A stretch of DNA of 64,000 nucleotides from Sinohyriopsis cumingii (taxonomy: Eukaryota > Mollusca > Bivalvia > Unionida > Unionidae), in contig JAPYKE020000037.1 of the NCBI GenBank assembly GCA_028554795.2, positions 6,430,001-6,494,000 on the forward strand. The letters are read 5' to 3'. Each line of letters begins with the position of its first letter. Position 1 is the stretch's first letter. Under the pieces are notes generated by a model. That model saw nothing but the letters and a program-made list of their open reading frames with translations, was not told the origin of the DNA and did no database searches. This document shows, one piece after another, positions 36,067 through 47,999 of this stretch. A program made the position numbers and the translations under genes.

Positions 36067-36420
36067 CAGTTTTAGTAGGAGAAGAAGAAAGAAGAATGCG
36101 GTTTAGAAAATCCCAGGAAGTCTTAAGTCTGGTTGACAATGTTACCTTAGTTGGAAGACATGACAAGTGAATCTCAAATGTATTGAAGCCTTTTCTATTT
36201 TAGATAGGCTAGTTGTAGGTCAAAGGTTTATTTTTCTATATTGTAATCATTGTGCATGGAGAAAATGGTTTCTTTTCATAAAATCATCTAATCTTGCAAT
36301 AAATTAAAGAGAATATGTATATTACATGCTTGTACAGGTGTTTTTGTGTGAGCCATTTCACTGATACATTTCAATAAATTTTCACTTTTGTTATTAATAT
36401 GTCCATTTTTGTCCTGCCTG
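36067..36420 (+). other. CAD 3' untranslated region with two AATAAA signals
   Basis: AT-rich sequence after the stop codon. Hexamers AATAAA are at 36298-36303 and 36373-36378; T/GT-rich sequence follows the second. These are the likely polyadenylation signals, giving a 3' UTR of roughly 250-340 nt. The cleavage site cannot be fixed from sequence alone. Confidence 0.6.
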
Positions 36421-36789
36421 CAATGTATAGGTCAGCTGAGTGCATCATCATCCTTGGTGACATTAGCATTTTCATCATCCTTTATTTAATCATTTTTGTG
36501 CCCTAGTTTTGAGAAAGATTGTGTTCAGGGTTGAGAAGCAGTTCTCAGGAAGAAAAAAAAAGAAAACCATTCATGTCTTAGACAATGACAGGAATAAAGA
36601 CTTTGTTTAAATCTTTATCTCTAGAAAGCCAGTTTTATGCCTCTAAAGGTCATTTTTTTAAGACAAGTAAACACTATGTTCATTATCAATTTATATTACT
36701 TTTAGATGCAAGAATTATGTTGTAAGCAGGAAATGTGAGAGTTGCATTCTGGGGTGTTAAGTATAAAAGTCATCCCATAATTGTTAGAC

Positions 36790-37265
36790 ATAACCATAGC
36801 CATGTTATTATGAAATACTATGCTCTATTGAGGTACTTTATAGTGAAACTAGTGTTATGTGAAAGATTATGCTCTATTGAGATACTTTAGTGAGAGACCA
36901 ATATTATATGAAGGATTGTGCTATACTGAGGTACTTTATAGTGTAACCAAAATATGAGGAATGTGCTGTATTGATGTACTTTATAGTGAGAAGCCAATGT
37001 TATGAGAACTGGTATATTGAGATACTTTGTAGCGAGAGACCCATGTTATAAGGACTATGTTATATTGTGGTATTTTAGTGAGAGACCAATGTATTTCAAA
37101 GGCTAAAGTGAATGTGGTACTTTACAGTGAAACGAATGTTATATGAAGACTTATATAGTACTTTGCTGTCTGAGACGAGTGTTGTGAGTATGTAGTTGGT
37201 ATATCATGGTACTTAAGTGACAGACTAATGTTATGAGGGACGTTTCTATATTGAGGTACTTATAA
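36790..37265. repeat. degenerate minisatellite, ~60-bp unit, 3' of CAD
   Basis: Repeated phrases such as tgctctattgaggtacttta and tagtgagagaccaatgttat, with uneven spacing. About 400 bp after the CAD polyadenylation signals. Confidence 0.82.
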
Positions 37266-38574
37266 ACCTGCATCAACAGATCTGGGCTTGTGGAGTTTGC
37301 TAGTAGTATTGGGATCGATGTTGTTTGCAGTTTGAGTTGTTTTATTAGCGAGTATACAGATTTTTTTTGAGCAATCCATTTTGGAATGCAGAATGTGTAC
37401 TAGCATTACTGTAAGTAATGGCTATTCATGTTTCTAATTATGGTCATTACTATACTTGTACTGTATTCTAGTCAGAACCACAGTATGTCATCTCTGCAGT
37501 TCTAGTACAAAGCATTGAACCAGTCAAGATGACGTGATTGGAATATACATAAATTTGGTAATTCTGTTAGTGTCATGAAAGATAAGGAAGTAGTATCTAA
37601 TCTGCAAAACTTAGAAGTGTCAATTCAGTTTATATCTCACTGTAATACTGGGCACACCCTCGATTAATTTACTATGCGCTAGTAGATCTGGGTTTGTACT
37701 GTTTGCAGTTCCAGGGTTGCATCTGCAGTGTATGAATATGCCATTCCTATACATTGTAAAAATAGGCTGTAAACTTATAGTCTACTTGAACTGTCTATAA
37801 ACTTGTGTACTTTCCCCTTTATGATTGGTTATGCACAGAGGTCTTTGCTTGGCTGTGGAGAAACAACCAATGCACTTATCATTGGCTTGTCAGAAGCAGC
37901 ATTTTGAATGTCTGTTTTACCTCCACATACAATACACCACAAGTAAAAAAAAACTGAAGTCCAATACTTGATACTTTTTTGATTATTTTTTCTCGGAGAT
38001 AATTCAAAGAAAGCAAAGAAGTCTTGAGGCTGAAGATTGGTAATTGGGGAAAGTGAGAATGTTTAAACGTAGTAACTGATAGTTTCACCAGTAGTACTGA
38101 GAATAATGAAAATGCTGTAACTTGAACTGAGGAAGGTAAGTACTTCTTGAATTAGATGATGAATTTGTTTGCTAACAATTTGTTTAAAATTATGTTCTGA
38201 CATTATTGGGTGTCACAAAATGAATAGACATCGGCAGAAAATAAGATGCTTCCATGGCTCAAAACAAGTTTGAAAAAATATTCTTTGTTGATGTTTGGAG
38301 ATGGTGGAAAGAGTATCTTTTGTTGGAAATACAAACTTTTGAATATTTACATTGTGTTTGTTATGTGGATGTATCCTCCCACATACAAGTTGTAAATGTG
38401 AAATAGCATCTGTATGTTACATCTGTGTGGCAGCCAAATTGTTTTTTCCTTTACATGGCTTTCATAATGATAGTGAAACCCCATCTCTCGTTTGTGATCC
38501 CCTGACCCCTTTTTCAAGAAGTATGGGGTCTTGTGTCTACAGTTCTCAAAACAACCTAGATGCATGCCTGCACT

Positions 38575-39100
38575 TATATGTAAGTGTGTACATAATCAAG
38601 TACATAATTTGGATCTTAATAATGATATGTTGTACATGTAGCAGGTGATATCTTGGTTAGACAAGTTACACATGAGAAAGAACATAGCCTAGATCTCAGT
38701 AATGACATGTTATTGTATATGTACCGTGTGATGTCTTGAGTCGGAAGTTGCATATTGGTGTACACATAACCTAGGTTACAGTAATTACACATTATTGTAT
38801 ATGTACTGTGTGATGTCTCAAGTCAGAAGTTGAATATTGGTGTACACATTACCTAGGTCACAATAATTACGTTATTGTATATGTACTGTGTGATGTTGCA
38901 TATTGGTGTACACATGACCTAGGTCAAAGTAATTATATTGTTAATGTGTTGTATGAGAAGACAACTTACACATAAAAAAGTACATAAACAATATCTCTGT
39001 AAATATGGTATTGTATGTTTACTGGAATTTCTTGGGTAGATGAGTTACAAATGAGCAAATAAATTACATTGATCTCAATTATGTTATATCTTGGGTAGGC
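38575..39100. repeat. degenerate minisatellite, ~85-bp unit
   Basis: Phrases such as ttgtatatgtactgtgtgat, cataacctaggttacagtaa and ttgcatattggtgtacaca recur five to six times. Confidence 0.85.
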
Positions 39101-41040
39101 AGGTTGTTTTAACAGCAGCTGATGAACTTGCAAATCAGCTACCCCAGAATGAGTGCACCAGAAATATCACAATACACATGAAATAGTGTATTTCTTATGT
39201 AATCAAATTTATGATTAGTATCAGTTACATCTCTTAACAGCAAGAAAGGATTTAAATATTCAAATATTTTTTTCTATTTGTTTAGCATCATTCAGAATTT
39301 CAGTAGTGTTGCAGATGGATATAGCAGTCATGTATAATGATGTAATGCTGTAAATGTTCTATACCATCATAATGTCATGACCAGCATTGTTATGGATGAT
39401 ATGTTGAGTTGAGGTTGATAGCGGTGTTTACCACCTGTCTGTATATAGTGTCTATGATACAAAGTAAAAGTACATAAGAATAAGAAACCATGTATACTAG
39501 AATGATTTATGTATACAAATATGATACCAATAAAAGGCCATTTTCAAGCCTTCTCACTTAATTTTAACCCATAAAGACGTATATTCTTCTTTGGCAAAGG
39601 AGCAATACTTGAAATGCCAATATTTGCATTGTACCATCGTCTTTTGGTTGTGGTGTTAAGGTATCTTCCCATCTTAAATTAACTCGATATCTGAATGGAA
39701 TAGCTTGAACTGGCAGCAAATTTAGGTTTAAAAAAAAGGTAATTTTAATTTTGATCCCAGAATAATTTGATGAGGAACATCCCAAAAGTTTATACTTTTA
39801 TGGTATACCACTTTGTGCACAACACTGATACCTCTGCTCTCCATTTTCAAAACTGCTTTTTCTAACTGCAGTTGACATTAATTTTATTAAAGTCAAGTTC
39901 ACTCGACAGGTTCTACTGCATGCAACGAAATCCCTCCCATCTGTACACTGATGCTGGGTGGGTTACTCGGTCTTATGGCATACTCTCTCAAGACCATTGG
40001 GCCCAGGAATAAATTCTCCTCTGTATAGATAATTTGGAATCGAGAGCTGATCTTTGTCCTGAAATTGTGCATGTCTGTGGATGCATACCTCAGATGACAA
40101 GGAGGTACTCTGTCACATTGTGGGCGAGCAAAATAACCTTGTGGCCAGTTTGTTGACATAAACACCAGAAGCTTCTTGACTTTATTGCAACTGAGACCAA
40201 ACGACAAATTCCTGTTTTATGTCTCTCCAATCCCTAACCACAATTTGGGTAGTGGAAGCATTTATTCTGAGGTTTAATTGTCTACTTGCTTATGCGCTCG
40301 CACATGTCAGATTGATTCCATGGGTACTTGGAAAGTTGGGACATCCACACCTCAGATTGTCCTAAAGCAACCTTTTTGGTCTCAGAATCTATTGGTGACC
40401 TTTTCGATCTGTGTATAGACCAACCCAGGATGTTACCTCTGTGGAAGATATATTGTTGCAACACGAGATCTCTACTTGACAACGGTCATCAGCTTCTCGA
40501 CTTTGATGTTCGATTCATATCAAGTGATCTATCTGCCAGGTGAATATTTTGTAGAAGATCATTGGCAGCATAGTTCAGACCCGGAGATGATCTACCTCCA
40601 AGATCTATGATGCCAAGTGGAGAATTATTTAGGATTGGAGCCGAAGAACGACATAATCATTGCTATCGCTCTCTTCGGCAGCAGCTCTTCCCATTTGAGG
40701 AAAGATTGTTAGGTTTCCACATAGTATATATGGCAACCCTTTGTCCAAATCGCCGGTCATTTTTACAGACCCCCATTCAACAGACAAGTACTTAAAGCAT
40801 AATATACTGATACAGAGATAGAATCTCGTGTTTTTATCGGCTATGACAAAATTCCCAAAAGAACATGAGCATGACTTCCATTGAAAATTTGTACCTCAGA
40901 TGTTTTCTTCTAGCAGTTGTCTAAATCTAGAGAAGTGAACCAAATGCCCAGTGTTTATGTAAGCAATGTTTTCACACAAAAAATAAAAAAAAATGAAAAA
41001 ATCTGCCGTCTCAGATGTATAATATCTTCAGCTAAGTCGC
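39101..41040. other. intergenic, no supported gene
   Basis: Minus-strand frames of 66 and 102 codons (40282-40482 and 39899-40207) could be parts of a decayed retroelement, but I see no diagnostic motif. Nothing else is recognised. Confidence 0.4.
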
Positions 41041-41170
41041 ATTTGCGCTAGCGATGACAAGTCTAGTCTCCTTAGACAAGCTATAGTATTTCAGTTCTTT
41101 TGGGCATTTGCACTAGCGATGACAAGTCTAGTCTCCTTAGACAAGCTATAGTATTTCAGTTCTTTTGGGC
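41041..41170. repeat. recent 65-bp tandem duplication
   Basis: gctagcgatgacaagtctag to cagttcttttgggc occurs twice in a row, at 41041 and 41106, with almost no difference. Confidence 0.93.
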
Positions 41171-41386
41171 ATTTTTAATAGGGGAAAGAAAGGGTAAGCT
41201 GCTGATTTAACTTCCCGTAAAATGATCTGGATATTTCAGCATAACTTATTAGACCTCACAGACAGACCTGTCGTTCCGAGAAAGAAAAAAACAAACCATG
41301 TAGTAAGTTAATCACTACTTCATGATAGCTGCTCATGAGCCTCTTGCTATATAATTACATTAGAAGCCGATTCTAACTATGCCGCC

Positions 41387-41663
41387 TCAGATGCATTAGG
41401 TAGTGCGTTCGATCGCTGGCCGAATCATACCAAAGACTGGTAATAATGGTACTAACAGCTACCTCGCTTGGCACTCGGCATCAAGAGGTTAGTATTGGGA
41501 TAATTTGACCAGGTGGGGCATCATGTTACATGTCTCGGTATGATGCCCCAGTACTAGACATAACTATAAACTGCCACACTGCAGACATCGTAGCGATATG
41601 GCTGAAAAATTGTTCTAGCTACGTTAAAAATCTAGATCACACACACGCACGCACATTGTCGAT
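41387..41663 (+). mobile_element. tRNA-derived SINE, family B, diverged copy
   Basis: The head is short and decayed (aggtagtgcgttcgatcgct), but the body (caaagactggtaataatggt, cggtatgatgccccagtact, gacataactataaactgcca, gcgatatggctgaaaaattg) and the CA-rich tail match family B. A near duplication, actatgccgcc / actatgcagcc, flanks it (41376-41386 and 41664-41674). Confidence 0.85.
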
Positions 41664-41977
41664 ACTATGCAGCCCAGCACTGAATTAAATAACATCAATG
41701 ACTTTACAAATGCCATTGATATTATTTAATTCAGTAGAATCTGTTTCTCGTTATGCGGATAGCGTGATGTGCAATTATTCTACTCATTTTCTCCACGTTC
41801 CTTTATAGTAACAATAACTTGATCCGTCTCTAATACATTTAAAACTATCATTGTAATTTAAAGTTCATGCAAATGTCTATAGGAAATCGTGTTATCAACT
41901 TGAACATTGATAATCCAGTGTGTATAGTTTAAAATGTCAACTTAAAACCATTGTCCAAAGGTTGGAAGCGCCTAGAA

Positions 41978-42274
41978 AAGAGGTGGATAAACTTTCCAGT
42001 GCAAGTGCCGCATACACAAATTTACACCTTGTCGCGGGCCGCATAGTTCATTAAGTAAAATAATTCATATTCGAAATAGCAAAAACAAACCGTTTTTCTA
42101 AATAACTTCTAATTAATTTTCATTTGTTAATATGTTAATATTTGAAAACATTAGCTTAAACTTCAAAAGAAGCACATTTGATAAACAGAGTAACATAAAC
42201 TGAATCGGTGCGAATGATGACTTGTTCATAGACCGCATGAAAACCTTTGGCGGGCCGTTGTTTGTCCACCCCTG
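41978..42274. mobile_element. hAT-type MITE remnant, 297 bp
   Basis: The right end is gtttgtccacccctg and the left end aagaggtggataaac, matching inverted hAT termini of the CAGGGGTGGACAAAC type with three mismatches on the left. The flanks gcctagaa (41970-41977) and gtctagat (42275-42282) are an 8-bp duplication with two mismatches. No coding sequence. Confidence 0.75.
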
Positions 42275-42282
42275 GTCTAGAT

Positions 42283-43577
42283 CATTTATATCTGCTGTAA
42301 AGTTTCCCGTTTATTGTTCCACCGTCTACATGATCGATCAAATTATATTTGGTCATCGTTTTGTAGATGTGGATATGTAGAAAGTACACACTATTAATTA
42401 CCATATGGCATTTGTTACCAAGAACATCGAATTGTGTCTCTCGCACCAGACGGAAAACCTTGTGTGGTGATACAACGCTTCTGTGTGAAGCAAACATTCA
42501 CATTTTTGATGCCGTTCATGCTGATCAATTTATTGAGAGAAAAAAAGATTTATATAAGCGAACACTTTACAATCATGCATGCACGTCCTCGGGTCATGAA
42601 CAACTGCAAACGGCAATTTCCCGTGTTTTTTTTTCTTTATATGATTTGCCACTGCTCGTGCAACGACTGGCTTTAATCTCGCTTTTTGTTTCTTTTCGTT
42701 TTATTTCTTTTCTCTTTATTTTGTCAACGTTCTACATAATTTTTGAGACCTTTTAATTGACAATAAATTCTTCTTGCAACTACTTTATTTTCATTATCCA
42801 CTGGCTTTAAATGCCTTGGCTAAATAACAACACAAGATAATCTCCACTTTGACTATTCAGCAATTTCCTTATCCATTAAAACAATATCATCCGCCGTATA
42901 ATCATATATCTGAAAATATTTGTATTGTAAAAGAAGAACATGAAAATCCATTCGCTTTCGTTCCAAATAATTTCGTCTACATTGTACCTCTTGTAATCTC
43001 CAGTCAGAAATTTATGAAGAACAGTATATTTAAACTAATCCCATTTGTACAGCCAGCATTTCCCCAAGACACATTTATTCTGGAAACTGACATTTAATAG
43101 TGTCCATCACCTTCTACAGCGCACTTATTTGAATATGTATGGATACCCCCCCCCCCCCCCGCGCATAATATAACGTATGACACAAATAACTGCCTTGCCA
43201 CTCTCTCTTCAAATCTGAAATTTTTTGACTTAGAAAATAAATTTCAGCTCACATGTTTAGAATGTATGTTATGGGTCAGATATCCGAATCTAAAAAATAT
43301 TAAAATACATCTATTATTGTGATGCATTGATTAATTCTCGTTTCCATCACGCAATGATACTTCATTGGATGAAACAAAAATAATCAATCGATCTGTATAG
43401 GTGAAATATATTTACAGAAACATTATCACTTGAAATGTCATCGCAAAAGAGAAACAGCAATCCATTTGAACCACTTCGGATACGTCTACGATTGGATTGA
43501 TCAGGAAGTACGAATTAAAACGTCCGATACATTCTTCTTGGATAATCTGTTTCACAAATACCCGAGATTGTCAACAT

Positions 43578-43650
<73 letters not shown>

Positions 43651-45649
43651 CATACACTTGAGGTATGATCGAGAGAAATGACCTCGTAGTTTATGAATGT
43701 ACAGTTGGTGCAGTGAAAGATATGGCCTTTTCCATTGTGCCAACCACGCTTTTGAAGGAAACGAGTCGGACATTACACAAGTAAAAATAATGATGTAGAT
43801 TATTATTCCCCCAATTTATTAAATAATTAAATAGTCCATATTCTCTGATACGTTACAGTGATATCCAAATAAGTTTGGCACTTTGGTGAAAGATATGTAC
43901 AACTATATTCAGCACTGCCTTAACATATCCCATTTATTTTCCCATCAATCGTATCAGTGCTGCGGCATTCTCCTCGTTGCAAAATGTAGAGAGTGGCCAA
44001 TAAAAAAAGAGTGTATTAATAGTGTCTTTGTAAAGTTAAAAGTTATATCAATGTTAATAGAAAGTGGTCAGATGAGAATGAATTTCCAGTATCTTAATTC
44101 CAGAAAATCTTTCTCTGAAAAAAAAAAAAAAACACCTAACCAACTTTGTTTCGATTGCTCAAAATAGGAAAATAAAATGGTCTCTGTCAGTCACAATGCC
44201 ACCAATCTATTTGAAGTCGTCATAAAGGACGTTAGGTTGGAGACCAAAGTGCATCGCATGATATTATCTACTAGGCATTCCGTTAAATCTACTGGTGTTT
44301 TATATTATACAGAAATAAAATGAAGGTGACAAACTAACCTATTTTGTTAGTGCTATTAAGGCCGAACCAATATATGGCTTGACATTACATGCAAGAAAGA
44401 GAGGCTAATTTATCTGTGTGACTTACAATACTGTGTGAGTATAATCTATAGGTCATTAACTTATTGATAACCTTTCCTTTGCCCGTGACTTGGACTGTGT
44501 CACCCCGAGTGTCAATTGTATGCGAAAGATAATTTTCGGATAATGTAAATACAAAGTAGTCTTCCCTCCAGTAAGGACATTTTTGTTAGGTACAATGATG
44601 TTTCTGGTATTATTTAGTCTACTTGTTTCAGGTATGTACACATGATTCTTCTTCAGTTTTTGTCCAAGTCAAGAGATGTCATCGCAGCGTAGTACGTTTT
44701 CTTGGAGCTGATTGGTTTGATTGAGCGGAAGTTGTAATTAGGACATGCATTTCGATAAGATCGATCACTATCTTGTTAGGAAGAGTAATCAACTAAATTC
44801 ATAGTCGTGTGTGTGTGTGTGTATGAATGGATGGACTACATTATTTCCTCTTTGAAACCGATTACATTTCAGTTATTCTTATTAATACACAAAGGTAATA
44901 GGAGCATTTGAAGTACCATGAATGAACACACTAAACGCGTAACTACAGTTACAAAGTACATTGATTTCTATTTGACATCCTCATTAAGATTGTGTTTTCT
45001 GCCTCGATTTCATAAGTATCCTATCCTGTATGGAGGCAATGGAAATGTAAAGATGTATGATATTCAAAACAGTGCTCATTTTTGTAAGAACAACAATTTG
45101 GACGTAAGTATACGGTAAACCATGTAAGTAATAAACGTAGTGTAACATACGTTTGATATGTAATGTAGTTGTTATAAACTAGTAATGCAAATTAAACTTT
45201 AATCATTTATATACATGAAATAGACGTAAGTATACAAGGATAAAAACAAATTTGAAGGCGTTCAAAGTATTATTACAAAAGAATGCATGTCTACGTATGC
45301 AAATGAGCCTGTTGAAGAAAATGCAAACACCTTGGAAGCATTGGAAAAATGTACAGTTGACAGCACGTTTTAAATGAATTATTGCGTTGGCCTTTCCTCA
45401 GAACACTGGGAATCTAACAGCTGTAAATAATATGCGTGCTAGTCTAAAACGAAACTGGTCAATTCACCTAATCTAATCTACAAGCATATCCGATTGTTCA
45501 AGTTTATCTGTTCTTTTGTACATCAATTCTAATCCTTCTGCCACGAACCTCGTACCATGTCAGGTCATCCATAAAGGCAGTTTTCCACTCTCTTACCCAA
45601 CAGGATGTGAAATAGAGTGTCATTGTCCTGACATAAAAGCAAAATGCGT
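42283..45649. other. intergenic, microsatellites only
   Basis: Contains a poly-C run at 43147-43160, a (TA)n run of about 69 nt at 43580-43648 and a short (GT)n at 44809-44822. No gene or mobile element is recognised. Confidence 0.5.
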
Positions 45650-45659
45650 GTCTAAAATG

Positions 45660-45899
45660 GCGTTGTTGTTGTGGGGTTTAACGCCATTTCTCAGCACACG
45701 ATAGGCTATGCATGGCGGCCATTATTATTGGTGGAGGAAAAACTAGGGAAGAACCACTGACCCACGAGAAGCTACTGGCAAGCTTTCTCACATACACCCA
45801 TTGGCCGAATCCTAGACTAGAACCCACGCAGACAGAGGTGAGATGGCACTGATCCGTAACGGAGAGCGCTTTTGAACACTCGGCCACTCGGGTCCCCGA
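45660..45899 (-). mobile_element. tRNA-derived SINE, family A, with 10-bp target duplication
   Basis: Minus-strand head with box A (tggccgagtg) and a box B-like motif. The 3' end is gctgagaaatggcgttaaac plus a (caa)n tail. Direct repeats gtctaaaatg at 45650-45659 and 45900-45909. Confidence 0.92.
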
Positions 45900-46299
45900 G
45901 TCTAAAATGTATGTTGAGTCTAGTACTTGCTCCATCGTTTATAGTTTGGCAGAATAGAAGCATATGCCTGACTGTCTACAACTAAATAATTTTACAAAGT
46001 TTATAATTATACACACCCTCAGACAAAATTGAACAAGTTGTTAAATATGCAATGTTTGCAAATGGCCAATTATAAGGTAAATATTTTCGAGCTTCTAGAC
46101 AAGGAGTGCTTTTAGAGCAGTATGGACTGTTGCATAATGTAAAAGTTCAGTTCTCGACTTTTGATCTCCAGTCTCACTAAGAAACAGTGCGCTATTGCTT
46201 CGATATTCCTTTTCCAAAAGGGTTTTTGACACAGAGTATAGGGTATCCACATTGGAGTGAAAAAGGTTGGTATATCACAAGAACACGATATATGTTTTA

Positions 46300-47715
46300 A
46301 CAAAGGCAATACTGTCACGCTCGTTTATTGGGAAATCAAGATTTCTCCTGGTGAACACTTTTTCCATCCTAATAAACCTTTTGCTCTGAAGATTTTATTG
46401 AGAAAGGTCTAATTCGATTTTTAATCAAGATAGCCATCAACCGATCCACAATCCAAGATTGCTTATTGTTGTCTCATTAGATGATAGTTGATCGAGACCT
46501 TGCATTCTTCTTGCAGCTTTTCTTTTACAAACTTTTAAGTCATATGACTGTAATCGAGTCAAGGTTAATAAAGATTCGCTTCCGTACATTATAGCTAGTA
46601 AACCGTTTTGGATAGATTTTAGCACTGTTAATTGGATTTATACCATCCTTGACGATTTAAATCCCTACAAAGGAATAGTTGACCTTTTTGTTCACTATCA
46701 TTTTTCAGCATAACAGTATTTGAAAGGTCTGAAAAGATAGTAACACCAGTATATAGTCGTAGCTGCACTAATCTGCTTGTCTCCGAGCTCGAACGATGTT
46801 TCTTGCAGGATTATTGTCTTTAAAAATATGACAATACTGTTTTTTATCAGCACTATATCTTAGTCTCTACTTTGTGGCAAAGTCACGAATGTATCGACGC
46901 CGAATACCCATGCTAATAAATGCTGTGTCGTCAGCTAGTAGAATACAAGAGATGCTTAGGGTATATTTCAGATTCTGTTAACTCCAATAAAGATATTTGG
47001 TCCTTTATTACGATCAAGGATAGCCATGTTAAAAGAGTTCTTTGCCTCGCCCAATGGTTATTGTGTATGGAGGAGCCACCGGTGTGGCCCAAAGCGTACG
47101 CCTTTAACATTCACGGCCATCTCGCCTTTGCCCGCTAGGATTCGAGTCTCAGGTTCAGCCAGTGAGGGCATGGGAAAGCATGCCAATAGCTTCCCGTGGG
47201 TCGTTGATTTTTACCTGGGTTTTTCCTGGTTATACTGGCCGCCATGAGAAGTCTATCTAGCGCTGAGAAATAGCGTTGCCCCCCCCCCAAAAAAAAAATC
47301 ACCTGACCTGGTTTAGAAAGTCAGCATTTTACTTTAACTAGGGCCATAACATCTTTGAAAGAATAATAAATGTCATCACTATTTCCTTACTTAAAAAGGG
47401 TAAAGTATATAGAAAAAGCCATCGTGCCATACTGTACTGAGGGCTTTCACAGTCATATTTGAGTGTCCTTCAAAATAGTGGGCCATACCGTCAATTATAA
47501 TATCGACTGATGTTATGACACTACACGGGTCTAGATATCCCTGTTGTAACGGGTGAGGAAAACATTTAATTTCACTGAATTAGGTAAATCTCTCTTGAAC
47601 TGTATCTTTTGTCCTTTACTTTTCGAGAAACAGGAACGATTGACATGTAGTTATTCATGTCAAGCATATTGCTCTTCCCACCTTTGAAAATAAGAACAAC
47701 TAATACACATTTAAA
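46300..47715 (-). pseudogene. decayed non-LTR reverse transcriptase, split by a SINE
   Basis: On the minus strand, in order, I see VVLIFKGGKSNMLDMNNYMS (RT motif 1 type; ~47660-47720), an altered motif A region ending LSTVWHDGFFYIL (~47410-47450), a SINE inserted at 47076-47288, motif C as SCILLADDTAFIS (~46910-46950), and the distal part SIQNGLLAIMYGSE ... CKRKAARRMQGL ... NLGLW (~46440-46620). The order and spacing fit a single CR1-like or related LINE copy. Many stops and frame changes show it is dead. The catalytic DD pair of motif C is kept. Confidence 0.75.
47076..47288 (+). mobile_element. tRNA-derived SINE, family A, inserted in the LINE remnant
   Basis: Box B-like gattcgagtctcaggttc, then gccaatagcttcccgtgggt, atactggccgccatgagaag and gctgagaaatagcgtt. 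The head is diverged (gtgtggcccaaagcg). The tail is replaced by a run of C and A. Confidence 0.83.
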
Positions 47716-47723
47716 ACAGTCCC

Positions 47724-47972
47724 TGGGCCCCCAGGTGGCCGGATGGTCTAAAGCACTAGCCTTTACACACCACTACCGTCTCACCTGTGTTCGCGTGTGT
47801 TCGAATCTCCGACTCAGCCAATGATCCATGGAAAAAAATCTCGTCAGTAGTTTCCAGTGGATCGGTTATTATTCCCAGTGCTTTTCCTAGTTCTTCCTTC
47901 ACCAAATATACCAGCGCTATTCATAACCTATCTTGTGCTGAAAATTACGTTAATCCCTTAACAACAACAAAA
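47724..47972 (+). mobile_element. tRNA-derived SINE, family A
   Basis: Box A-like tggccggatggtctaaag and box B-like gtgttcgaatctcc, then tcagtagtttccagtggat, ataccagcgctattcataac, tgtgctgaaaattacgttaa and a (caa)n tail. It lies just beyond the 5' side of the LINE remnant. No clean target duplication was found. Confidence 0.85.
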
Positions 47973-47999
47973 TGGTCAGGAAAATATTGCAAGGAGGCG

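Noticed and set aside
39899-40482. Minus-strand frames of 102 and 66 codons as a DIRS-like reverse transcriptase
   Set aside because: Vague resemblance only; no catalytic motif or recombinase could be read in any frame.
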